DNA of 64,000 nt from Semisulcospira habei (lineage: Eukaryota > Mollusca > Gastropoda > Semisulcospiridae). The notes under the pieces were generated by a model. That model saw only the letters and a program-made list of their open reading frames with translations. It had not been told where the DNA came from and did no database searches. The translations under genes and the position numbers were made by a program. Where the stretch lies: the NCBI GenBank assembly GCA_036245525.1, contig BTPG01000004.1:45953982-46017981 (forward strand), written 5' to 3'. This document shows, in pieces, positions 20,877 through 31,649 of the stretch. The number at the start of each line of letters is the position of its first letter. The stretch's first letter is position 1.

Positions 20877-20970
20877 CCACTTCCAGTTGACGCAGGTTGT
20901 GTGTCTGCAATCTTCGTTCATTCAGCTTCAAAAGAGCCCAGCAGTCCCCAAAAACACGATTCAAAGTGTC

Positions 20971-21039
20971 AGCAAGAGGCAATGGCCCTCACGAGCCTCC
21001 TCACCCGCGGGGACCCATGAGGATCTATACCTCTTGCAG
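20971..21039. repeat. P1 hairpin
   Basis: Right arm CCCATGAGGATCTATACCTC is intact and the left arm has decayed. Paralogue at 37042-37110. Confidence 0.6.
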
Positions 21040-21173
21040 TCTGTGGTGTTCAGTTGTCCTCGGCAGCGATCGAACGTGTTGATTCTTATCTGGGTTTGAA
21101 ATGGACCACGGTGTTTTTTACATTGTGTTTAATCTGTCGACTGTCAATAGCCACAAGTGAAACTACGAAACCG

Positions 21174-21387
21174 TTAACACATTCAGCTTCGACGCGCCAT
21201 AGCAGAAGATGGATCGACCATGATAATTCAAGGGTAGTGCCAGATTATCTTGGCGCCGACAGGCGCCAAGATAATCAGGCACTACCCTTGAATTATCATG
21301 GTCGATCCATCTCCTGCAATTGTGCATAGTCGTTAGATGACGCCTCCAAAATTATGGGAAATACGGCCTTGGGGCTGAATGAGTTAA
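21174..21387. repeat. P2 palindrome
   Basis: TTAA-bounded, with a near-perfect core pairing GGATCGACCATGATAATTCA with its complement around a GGCGCCGACAGGCGCC tip. Paralogue at 37252-37421 has lost most of the left arm. Confidence 0.78.
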
Positions 21388-21442
21388 GCCCGTTCCTAAC
21401 CGACTAACGTCTGTCGACATCGCGGACCTAGTTCACAGACAC

Positions 21443-21511
21443 TTAACCCTTTGCGTCTCAGTAGCGATTATTGTCGCGATGATTCCTTCCTACCGACACG
21501 CAAAGAGTTAA
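21443..21511. repeat. TTAA-bounded P3-like element
   Basis: TTAACCCTTTGCGTCTCAG ... CGACACGCAAAGAGTTAA. Paralogue at 37477-37545. Confidence 0.75.
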
Positions 21512-22105
21512 AATTCGCCAAAGACGCTGGAGCAGTTCTTTTCTTAAACCGAGACAGCCGCTTGGAAACGCTTTCGTGATGGCCCCGTTAATAGATATGT
21601 GATGCGGACGACAGTATGCGCGTTCAAATTCTGTAACACGAACCGAATCATACGATTTATATAATTAGACGTTTAAGTGCAGGCGACGATCTTCCATTTG
21701 TAAAGGTTTTTATGTTTCGGTTTCAGGCTTGGTCTCGTTTTCAGCCAATCAGACGAAAGCTACGACCATGCCGGCCACTAACTCCTAGAACACATGGAAC
21801 GAATGTAAATCAAAATGGCACAGTCACAGTGCGCCTGAATTGATCAGTGTCCAGGTTCTTCTCAATAGATTTCCCTGTCCCCTCCCCCCCCCCCCCACAA
21901 CCCACTCGTCAGGGCCGTCCATTATCACTTCGGTGCCGTGGACGTTAAACCCCGAACCAGTAACCAACCAACCAACCAACATGGAGCGAATGTGAACCCA
22001 TGTTCGCGAAGCTTCGGCGAAGTATTGTGTACTAGGTTCGTGAAGTGGATGGTTCGTCCTTTCAAACCAGTTCGCTGACGAGACGAATTAAACAGCACCC
22101 AACGA
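21512..22105. other. Non-coding sequence with a retroelement tail
   Basis: No gene seen. At about 21920-21980 GCCGTGGACGTTAAACCCCG is followed by AACCAACCAACC, a retroelement-type 3' tail like those of LINE A. Paralogue at about 37546-38140. Confidence 0.45.
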
Positions 22106-22170
22106 CAAGAGGCATAGATCCTCATGAGCCCCAGCTGTTGCGGGGGCTCATGAATATCTATGCCTCTTGC
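22106..22170. repeat. P1 hairpin
   Basis: AGAGGCATAGATCCTCATGA pairs with TCATGAATATCTATGCCTCT. Paralogue at 38141-38207. Confidence 0.75.
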
Positions 22171-22213
22171 TGACAGCACTTTGAACGGCTGCCAGGTCTG
22201 TTCGGCGTTGACT

Positions 22214-22293
22214 TTAACTCATTCGCGGCCAGCCGCATTCGGATGCGCGGCATAAGCCGCGCATCCGGATGCGGCTGGCCGCGAATGAATTAA
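22214..22293. repeat. TTAA-bounded perfect hairpin, family P6
   Basis: TTAACTCATTCGCGGCCAGC ... GCTGGCCGCGAATGAATTAA, inner arm CGCATTCGGATGCGCGGC. A GC-rich 80-bp palindrome. Paralogue at 38250-38329 looks identical. Confidence 0.85.
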
Positions 22294-22408
22294 CACAGAG
22301 TTTAGAAAGAAAAACTGCGTCCACTGGAAGTGATGGGCTTTAGAACGAAATTCCAAAATGACCGTTCTACTGCAGGAAGATAGAATATGATAGAATAATA
22401 TGTCACTA

Positions 22409-22474
22409 CGAGGCATAGATCCTCATGCGCCCCCCGCCACTGCGGAGGCTCATTAGAGTCTGTTATTTCTTGCA
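22409..22474. repeat. P1 hairpin, diverged right arm
   Basis: GAGGCATAGATCCTCATGCG is followed by a weakened partner arm. Paralogue at 38444-38511. Confidence 0.6.
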
Positions 22475-22639
22475 GATGGGTGTCCGTTGTTTGCCGTGTT
22501 CCGGCAGTAATTGATTCATGTGGCCTATTTCTTTTCCACCGTCAGATTGTTCTTTTCTTTGTAAATATTTTGACAAAAACCACTAAGTGTCACCAGTGTC
22601 TTTAAAGACCAAGTGAGCTGAAAGTCTTTTAGGGCCAGC

Positions 22640-23345
22640 TGCATGAGTGAGCTTAAAATTCTGCCGCGCACATCGCTAAGCAATTAAGGTGGTACCACAC
22701 AGCAGCACCTTGCGTAGTGGCCTGCGCAGTGGCCAGCTGAATGAGCGAGCGTAACTCCTGCGCAGTTAAGCCACTAAGCAAGGTTCTGCGCTATAGCGGA
22801 GCACCTTGTATAGTGGCCTGTATAGGGCAGGACCTTACAGTGGCGTGCGCAAGATTTAAGCTGGTTTGTGCAGCTGAGGACAGGATTTTAGCCCGGTCAT
22901 GGTCCCAAATTGTGTTTCTTTACGTCATTGTACATTCAGCGTCAAAGATAGGGACAGCCTCAAAGGAAACTTCATACAGAGTGGCGTCATCAAGAGGCAT
23001 TTATCTTCCCCCGCAACTCACGAACTTTACAATTTGTTGGGACCTCGGTTTGGTGTTTCTCTGGGCTGGGGACCCTTTGTGTCCCTGGCAAATGCCTTAG
23101 ATAATCCGTGAGCTGCAAAAGTGAGAACGTTTAAAAGGAGCCCTGTGGTGGCTTTATCGCCGTGAAAATGTCATCCATGAACGTCTGGACGGGACAATTT
23201 ATTGGACGATTTCTCACCGAGGTTACTATCCGAGTTGATTCTCTGCCTTTGCTATTAGGAAGTCAAAAACGCTTCTCTCCCCTGGCGGCTTCAGCTTGTG
23301 GATGCCAATGGGCCGGCCTCTGCCGACAAGAAAGAGAGTCTCCAT
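22640..23345. other. Unassigned sequence with short internal repeats
   Basis: Phrases such as GCACCTTG(C/T)(G/A)TAGTGGCCTG recur at about 22705-22850. The open frames across 22741-23111 show no recognisable domain and the paralogous frames at 38849-39139 differ by indels, so I do not call a gene. Confidence 0.4.
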
Positions 23346-23414
23346 TTGCAGGGAGCATAGATTCTCATGAGCCCCTGCGACTGCAGGGGCACATGAGAAT
23401 CTATGTCTCTTGCA
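23346..23414. repeat. P1 hairpin
   Basis: CATAGATTCTCATGAGCCCC pairs with GGGGCACATGAGAATCTATG. Paralogue at 39361-39430. Confidence 0.75.
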
Positions 23415-23556
23415 GACATATTGGCCTGGGTTAGGGATTGATCATTCACAAGGAAATCACTGAAAGCCCCTTCTTTCGAGCTAATGTCGTCACTATGGGT
23501 GTAGGTATAGAACTCTGGGTCAGTTTTGTGAAGAGTTTGGTCGGCCACTTTCTGCC

Positions 23557-23622
23557 AGCAAGAGGCATAGAGTCTCATGGGCCACAGCATTTGCACGGGC
23601 TCACGAGACTATGCCTCTTGCA
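23557..23622. repeat. P1 hairpin
   Basis: GCAAGAGGCATAGAGTCTCA pairs with CACGAGACTATGCCTCTTGC. Paralogue at 39567-39632. Confidence 0.72.
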
Positions 23623-23936
23623 TGCAGATGGAAGGCTATGTCTAGTCATAAACTGTTCGTGTGGGCTGGCGATGATGAATGAGACACCGTCGCTACTGCC
23701 CGCGCAGTGCAGGTTAATGGGTTTCAGTTTATTAGTGACGTCAAGAGCTTGGTACCTTTATTGAGACTACCGTAGAACCTGTTTGAAACAACCCATCTTG
23801 TTGGTTGGTATAGATTTATAGCAAAATGTCTACTGAGATTGTTCCTGGTGGGGTTGCTTTGAAGGTTTACAGCCCCAGTCGCCGAATCGTAATGCACCAC
23901 CTCTTCAGTCTGAGTTTTAGTCGTGACCTATCTTCA

Positions 23937-24043
23937 CAATGCGCAAAAGGCTATCGGGCCGATGACGGCCACCGTTGGCCCGCGCACGTCCCTCCGTTGG
24001 CCAACGCTGGCTGATGTCGGCCCGATGGCCTTTTGCGCATTGG
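23937..24043. repeat. Palindrome family P4
   Basis: AATGCGCAAAAGGCTATCGG pairs with CCCGATGGCCTTTTGCGCATT; the inner arms GGCCGATGACGGCC and GGCTGATGTCGGCC enclose a CCGTTGGCC repeat. In copy 2 the same palindrome is split by a short retroelement (40011-40391). Confidence 0.75.
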
Positions 24044-24251
24044 ATTGCCACCCTTCGGTGTTGTCTGGAGTGAGTTGTGGCGCAGCGGTTTACTTGTATT
24101 TTCAGGCCCCTATGCCATAGGTTTTGGGTATCCGCTTCTCAGCGGTGGGATGTAAAATGTGTGTCTTTTCGATCCTTATCAGTTTGCTTACCGCGCGAAC
24201 CGATCACTGAGTAGAGGACGCTGTGTCGCTAGGGCTGCACTATACTCTGCA

Positions 24252-24627
24252 CCCGGGTTTGCCCTGGGGGACTTGGGTGGGGTTAGGTATTTTTTAGTTC
24301 CCAGGGTCACCCTGGTCAGCCCCACAGGGTGGGTTTTTCTCTCTATTCTGGGGCATGTGTTTCTGTCTACCCTTTGTCCATTCACCTGTATTTACCTTTT
24401 TAAAACTCTCCCTACTGTCTGCACTGCCTGTAGCTCTTGATATTGGATGTGTGTTGCTAAATGGTCTTAGCTTTATTTAGGCCCCATGTGTTAGGTTTAT
24501 TTAACGTATTTGACCGGCTGGCGACATACATTCAATGTTCTGTTTATTTATTTTTTTTTCACAAGCAGTGCAGGCACGTCCTGAGAAAGCCTTGTTGCTG
24601 TCGGGACGTTAAGCAATGTACAAACAA
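24252..24627 (+). mobile_element. Short retroelement S1, copy b (inside LINE B)
   Basis: Same family as 12042-12433. Flanked by TATACTCTGCA (24241-24251 and 24628-24638), an 11-bp target duplication. It interrupts RT coding sequence. Confidence 0.85.
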
Positions 24628-25371
24628 TATACTCTGCAGCACCTGGAGAAGCCAAATGCGTATGTTAGGCTGCTTTTTGTTGATTACAGCAGCGCTATCA
24701 ACACTATCATACCGTCCAAACTGCATGAAAAGCTGCTGCACCTTGGCTTCGCACAGTCCATCTGTAACTGGGTTCTGGATTTCTTATTAATCAGACCCCA
24801 GATTGTCAAGATCGGTTCGTGCGGTCAGAACTGTGTTCAGCTGTGTCAGTTCCCTACTCCTGGTCAATGTGGACATGTATCCCAGTCTTTGACCTTGAGT
24901 ACGGGAGCTCCCCAAGGATGTGTTTTATCCCCAATATTGTATTCTCTTTTTACACACGACTGTGAATCCCACTATGATAGCACACGCATAGTGAAATTTG
25001 CTGGTGATACGACAGTCAAGGGTTTTGTACATAACAATGACGAGAGTGCATATCGGGATGAGGTAGACATGTTAGTAGGCTGGTGTTCTGACAACAACCT
25101 GGATTTGCATGTTAGTAAGACCAAGGAAATGATAATCGATTTCAGGAAAAAGAAAACTGACCCCCTTCCCTTAACCATACAAGGAAACGATACTGAAATT
25201 GTTGAAACGTTCAAGTTACTGGGTATTCTAATCTCGCACGATCTGAAGTGGGAGAATAATATTGAACAGCTAGTAAAGAAAGCCCAGCAGCGCCTGTTTT
25301 TTTCTTCGGCAGTTGAAGTCTTTTGGCGTCAGACAACAGATCATGGTGCAGTTTTATCGCGCTGTCATTGA
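24628..25371 (+). pseudogene. Reverse transcriptase of LINE B (copy 2)
   Basis: Reads [41 protein letters not shown], then the [20 protein letters not shown] block and KLLGILIS. Compared with active relatives the catalytic FADD is FAGD. The frame shifts at about 25300 and the C-terminus carries on in another frame. It retains five codons (FPTPG) that copy 1 lacks. Confidence 0.75.
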
Positions 25372-26105
25372 GAGCATTCTTACCTTCTCAATGACGGTGT
25401 AGTATGGCAGCGCAACCGACGAAGCCCGCAAGAAACTAAATAGGGTGATCTAAACAGCATCTCATATTGTTGGAAGCGATCTCCTCTCGCTGGAATCTCT
25501 GTACCATGCACGCACCATCAAGAGAGCGAGCTCCATCATACATGACGAGCACCATCCTGCACATAACCTATTTGAGCCCTTGCCATCTGGCTTACGCTTT
25601 AGATCCATCAAGGCCAAAATCACTCGTTTTCAGAAGAGCTTTTATCCCTTGGCTGTTCAGGCCCTGTCTAATGTGGCTGTGATATGATTTAACTCAGCAG
25701 ATTGACTCAAAGTCCCTTCAGAATTACCTACAGCCCATCTTAGTTGTTTATAGTTCTTATATGTTCCATTAAACCTCTTCTTAAACAGGATATACAGTTG
25801 TACAAATAGATATGAATTTAGCTAATCGGTTTTCGTTGCGGCTCACTTGGCGGTCTTTGTTGTCATAATATGTTTATTATGCTATCGATTTATTTTATTT
25901 CACTTACTTAGATGTGTGTGCACACTTAGTAGATTGACTGCTATACATATGTGTATTTTGTTATTTTAGCGTCTTCTTGATTGTGATGTATGCATGTTTT
26001 AATTGTTGATGTTAATATGGACGCCCGTCAGTTATGCCGCAAAAAATTCCTATTGTTTATGCATATGGCAATAACGTTTATCTTATCTTATCTCTTATTT
26101 TATCT

Positions 26106-26788
26106 TATATCAAACCAGACGCACGCACTTAGGGTTCTTGTAAAGAAACGTCACTCAGCTGCAACTCGTCACACGTGGCACAAGGTTGTAGACTACTCAG
26201 GTGTAACAGTTCCAACAATATTTTATTGCAGCGATGCGATCTCCACACAATGCATTCACAAATGTACCAACACTGATACAATGTCTCCTCTACAATGCAT
26301 CAACACTTTTGACACGCTGCGTCCCTCATACAATGTACACACATACTTCCTAACGCGGTCATTTATACTATTACAGATATCCAGAATAATCCAGCAAATT
26401 CGCACAACACAACCAATCAGAAAAGAAAACGTAACCAAAACTCATTAATATTCATGAAAAGAATTCACTAGAATGAACTACAAAATTCCACTGCTGTTTA
26501 GGCATCTTTGATACAATGTTACGATGTTATGTAGCCGACACATTGACGTCATATCTGAGGTCACTAGAAAGATCGCGACCTTGCTCGAACCTTCCAGTCT
26601 AATGTAGACCAAACTACGCGTCACAACAAAAATTGATCGTAATTCTCCGTGCAAAAGAAAGTGAATTCGTAATTCTCCGTGCAAAAGAAAATAAATCCTA
26701 AAACAAAGGTACGTAATTCTTACCCAAAATAACTCAAATGAATGTCGGATTTTTCCTATGATTAACTCATACATGCTCTCAAAGAATA
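26106..26788. other. Non-coding sequence, paralogue of 1801-2478
   Basis: No gene seen. It contains the same GTAATTCTCCGTGCAAAAGA direct repeat. Confidence 0.5.
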
Positions 26789-26808
26789 ACACGACCACAA
26801 ACGTAACA

Positions 26809-27202
26809 CCCCCACCCGGGTCTGCACTGGGGGACTTGGGTGGGGTTAACTACTTTTGAGTTCTCAGGGTCACCTTGGCCAGCCCCACAGGGTGGGTTTC
26901 CTTTCCGATTCTGGGGCATGTGTTTGTCTACCCTTGGTCCATTCACCTGTATTTGCCTTTTTAAAACTCTCCCTACTGTCTGCACTGCCTGTAGCTCTTG
27001 ATATTGGATGTGTGTTGCTAAATGGTCTTAGCTTTATTTAGGCCCCATGTCGTAGGTTTATTTATCGCATTGGACCGGCTGGCGACATACATTTAATATT
27101 CTGTTTTTTGGTTTTTTTTTCACAAGCAGGCAGGCACGTTCTGAGAAAGCCTTGTTGCTGTCGGGAGGTTAAGCAATGTACAATCCATCAATCAATCAAT
27201 CA
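26809..27202 (+). mobile_element. Short retroelement S1, copy c (paralogue of copy a)
   Basis: Flanked by ACAAACGTAACA (26797-26808, 27203-27214), the same target as copy a, so the insertion predates the segmental duplication. Confidence 0.85.
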
Positions 27203-27249
27203 ACAAACGTAACATGTATATATAAGAATGTTAAACAGAATTTGTTTTA

Positions 27250-30212
27250 TGCTTGAATGACGTGACTAATTTGAAGGTCAAGGCTGTTGCGGATTTTTTA
27301 AAAGTCACTCATTCTTTTCCGGGCAATATATCTGAAATTAGATGTTTCCAGACGGAAAAAAAACCATAAAATGATGACAGTCCTTTAAATAAGAAAGTGT
27401 CATAAACAAAAATTAAGGTTCTACCTTCAAGGGTCAGAGCGGCCATATATTTGTCTTTATTTCTTTAAGAGATATCTCCCGGCAAAACTAGTACATACGT
27501 TTGCCTCGACTTTGGTATGTCGTGAATTTTTCATAAAAAGACGTCTCATTAAAGAATGGTGTCACTATGTCAAAGGTAAAGGACGTAGCAGCCATATCTG
27601 TTTCAAATAGTGTATTTTTCCAAGTAATGTCTCTGTTAGAAAATTAGCTAACCTTGACACAGTTGTGGTTGTTTTTGACAGTTTGTTGTACTGTAATTTT
27701 GACTGACTAACAAGTGTAAATACAAGACCCTTTATGCATTTTTAAATTGACTTTTCATAGGTCTGAAGGACAGAGGAAGTCGTGAAAATGTACGCAATCT
27801 AATTTGCCAGATGAGGTAAGGACAACACGTTGTCAAGCCCACAACCCTGAGTTTACTTTCTGCAACACTATTCTGAGTGCAAGGAAACCTAGGCCCAACC
27901 ATGTGAAATGAGACAGACACGCCGAAAAAGTAGAGGATAAGGGCTGAGAGCTCAAAGAATGGGGATTGCTTCCACAGTTTTTCGTTATAGTTATTATACA
28001 AATGCCATATGAACAATGTAAGCTAAGTACCGATGCTCTTTATGCGTGCGACACTTTGTCCACTTTAAAAAAAAAATCGGATTAGTGTTTGGATACATAT
28101 TAACTGCACAGAGGTTCTAACAAATATAGTACGTAGTCGTGAGCTTGACTTTGAGGTTAAGGACCGGATTTTGGTTCATGGTATTTAACTTTTATTTGGA
28201 GTATCGTGGTCTTAAATCTGTATCCAATCAGTCAAGTCTTTTAAGACAACAAGTTTTATTATGCGCCAAACCAATACGGAATACATGACCTTCACCTTGA
28301 GGATAACAGCCTGATTCGATCATCAAACATTCTGCTATGAGTTGTAGTGTCATTATCTTAAGTTTAGTTTTAATTAGTTCAGTATCTTTAAAATTCTCCC
28401 GTGCACTAAGGTTTCAATGCAAGAGTTGCTGTGACCTTGACCTTTACAGCACAGCGAGTTTTTGGTTTCTGGTATTTCTTTTAAAAGACGCAATGTCATC
28501 ATCAACTACTTGGATCGAATTGTCCAGTAACTTTATAGATATGGCATGCAAGTAGGTTCCAACACGTATCACAGCTATGACCTTGACCTCAAGATTCAAG
28601 ATTCAAGATGACTTTATTGTGCTGTGATAGAAAATCATACACAGCAAAAATTGTCTTGCCACCTCAGGTGCCGCTCACCGCATTCACTCACTCGCTCATT
28701 CCTTAAATTACAATAGCAGAGCTACAATATGGACAATTACTCTGGACGGGTGAAGCCCGTCGCCTAGGCATCTAATGGCCGGCGCCAGTGGCCTCAACCC
28801 GACCCGAACCTCCCTGACAAAAACAAAATGCTAAGACAGGCCTATGCAGTCTCCTGAACACACTAGTATATGCTCTTATGTTACGTTCCTACTTGACTAA
28901 AGCTAGTACATGAAAATACAAGTTAACAACAGAAACAAATTACCGTCGATACCGGAAATGATCTCCCATCTAGGTAACATAAAACGACGGTCAATACTGC
29001 ATCTGGGGGCCCGTCGCTATAGTACAGCGCGTGTCAGGGCACCGTACGACAAAGTCGCAACTATTAAACATTAAATGTCATTATGGGAAACAACTATAAT
29101 GAAAATTAATACACACAGTCGTATTCACTGGCACGCCACTTGTTGGGAGATATCTATCAACAGCTGAGGTCGGCGGGCCAGTCAGTACTTGCGACATAAA
29201 CACGGCCGCCGCGGTGAAACGCAGTAAGAGGTAGTAGATCTCGCTGGTAGATACTTCTCTGCATGCTTCCACGCTTTTCCGTGGAGTCAGTCAGAATAAA
29301 GAAAAACATCTGGCAGAGCGTTAGTCTGTGAATTATGTAGGATACAACACAACTCTAGTTGATAATATTCCGTCTTGAAGTAGAGTACCACGGTGCACAG
29401 TGTCAGGGGACAATAATGTTTTAAATAACCCGTCGGTCCTTTTGCTTTTACGCAGCAGTATTACAAGAAAAATGTAAAAGAATACTAGGGGGAACCCAAG
29501 ACCTTGACCTTTAATAGAGGACGCCAGTATGATTACTCCTAATCTGACACGAACAGCTATTATGCAAAAATATATGTATGTGGCTGATACACTTTACGAG
29601 AAATTGTCAATCCTGTCGTGTCAAAACATGAATGTTACGTGTCAAATGAGCCGACTGAACACAGACTACTGGTGAAATCAGACGTAACTGTGTAGAAATA
29701 GGAAAGGTGTTAGATCTCATCTTTATGAGGCAGGTGCTAACATGATAATAAATGTACAATGGAAAATGATAGATCAGTTGACAAAGCAACGTGTCCTGTG
29801 TCGAAATGAAGGCATCCTCGAATATCTTTACAACTGTCATATTGGTACCGTGATGATTCTAGCTGACCTTAACACCTGGTTACACCTCACTGGCAGTCGC
29901 TGGAGATAACAATGATCGCCTGGTTTATAGTCACGTTGTTTTCCTTCGTATTTACTGACTCCTAGCCATGTAGTTACACATTGTACACAACGACCTATTT
30001 CCGAAGGTTATAATTGTATGATAGATGGCTGTCTTGGATATGGCGGCCACGTTTGACTGATACTTAACGCAATATGGGTCATTATGTCAAGAATATGATC
30101 ATTATGATTTAACTTCGTGCTCAATTATGGAATATTGAATGATTCAAAGAAGAGACTGACGAAAACGCTGACAAGAAATAATTTATTTTCATGAAAAACG
30201 TGACATTTTTTT
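27250..30212. other. Non-coding sequence, paralogue of 12480-15326
   Basis: Contains the same opposed arrays of about 145-bp modules (to about 28620) and then sequence without recognisable genes. Copy 2 has extra blocks of about 60 bp near 28755-28820 and 29020-29080. Confidence 0.5.
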
Positions 30213-30424
30213 TTAACTCATTCAGCCCGACGGCCGTATTTCCCAAATTTTGGAGGTGTCATCTAATGACTATGCACCAGTTGCAGGAGATGGATTGATC
30301 ATGATAATTTAAGGGCAGTGCCAGGTTAGCTTGGCGCCGCAGGCGACAAGCTAATCTGGCACTACCTTGAATTATCATAGTCGCCCCATCTCCTGCTGTA
30401 GTGCGTCAGGGCTGAATGGGCTAA
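30213..30424. repeat. P2 palindrome (paralogue of 15327-15538)
   Basis: TTAA at the left end and CTAA at the right, as in copy 1. One core base that was paired in copy 1 is changed (GGCGACAAGC for GGCGCCAAGC). Confidence 0.75.
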
Positions 30425-30807
30425 TGGTATCCTACTCGTTTTGAAAATAGTAACATCTTGGCTATCTAGATATGTGTTTATTTTATCGCTGATAATACTC
30501 TACTTTTAGCAGCCTGGTGCCCTATATGGTGCCCTATATTGTTCTGCACCCCCAAGCTCACGAAAACAGGTTGTGTTGACACTGACCGTCTTGAAAATCG
30601 CGGCCATTTGAATTCGTGTAAGCAAGTATATTCCGTATATTCCACAATAATCAAACTCATCAAATAAAATGGCCATTCCAGAGATGACGTCACAAACGAT
30701 TTTTTTTAACGGTTCCAAAGCAAAACCTCGATGATATCCTAATCGTTTCATCATTGGGGCATTGCCGGCTCGGTATGGCGAAACATTTGGTGTTTGTAAG
30801 TTGAATA

Positions 30808-30976
30808 CATAAGGGCCTGACGATGGTGCTTTGACTAAATGCAAATCCGCTGCGCCACCGCGTGCGCTGTACCGTATCTAGCTCAATTCATAAGACATGT
30901 TGTTTTATAAATTGAGCTAGATGCTGTGGCGCAGCGGATTTGCATTTAGTCAAAGCGTCATCGTCAGGCCCCTATG
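30808..30976. repeat. P7 palindromic MITE (paralogue)
   Basis: Same TA-flanked palindrome as 15918-16086. Confidence 0.7.
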
Positions 30977-31275
30977 GTTGGATAAGCAGAACAATGAACT
31001 TTTCATGGCGGTTTTCCCTAGACTAAAGAGGATCTTTGGCTTGTGGGAATCATACTGACGGTGTAACGTGCGTGCTAGCTGTTACAGACGCTCTCACGAA
31101 ACAGAAAGAAGCAGGCCTAGCACAAAAACAGTAACCAAGAAATAAAGCATGTTTTGAAAGGACGAGCACAAACAGGTTACTGAAGTGATCCCCTTTCTGC
31201 TCGTACTTCCAAAGCGTGTTTCCTTTGCATGTTATTTTTTTTACACGCCTGGCAGTCAACTTTTGGTTTGGATTT

Positions 31276-31400
<125 letters not shown>

Positions 31401-31649
31401 AACACAAAACATGCATACCAAAATGACGCATATACACATAATTATTTAAAGAATTTTAAAGGCAGAGCCAAATAGCATTTCTACATTTTATATTCAGATC
31501 TTCTCCATCAATTCTCAAACTCACAATGTCACAATTCATCGCAAATCCAACAGTCTACACTGTAGGCATTTTCTGTCCCCAACCCCTCACCCACAAATTT
31601 TCATGAAAATCACAGAATCACATCAGGTGTGAAAGACAGTTGTAGTCCT

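Larger units (their letters stand above)
422..24165 (+). repeat. Tandem segmental duplication, copy 1
   Basis: Apart from the LTR retrotransposon at 2484-12027, this interval matches 24716-40558 in order and orientation. Landmarks: LINE B 421/24716; empty/filled LTR site 2479/26789; short retroelement 12042/26809; (AC)n 16391/31278; peptide gene 16723-19377/31650-34309; hairpin 22214/38250. By eye the copies differ by a few percent plus indels. Copy 1 lacks a 1158-bp block found in copy 2 at 35261-36418. The true left end probably lies beyond the window because LINE A interrupts LINE B. Confidence 0.9.
24166..26105 (+). mobile_element. LINE B, copy 2 (inactive, interrupted)
   Basis: RT sequence starts abruptly at about 24166 with the DPYQFAYRANRS block, exactly where copy 1 of the segment ends, so the duplication breakpoint lies here. 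Short retroelement S1 is inserted at 24252-24627. The RT continues to 25371 (FAGD for FADD at 24997-25008), then in another frame to a stop near 25687. The 3' UTR and ATCTT tail follow. Confidence 0.78.

Noticed and set aside
22741..23111. Overlapping frames of 119 and 70 residues
   Set aside because: The paralogous frames differ by indels at non-triplet positions and no domain is seen.
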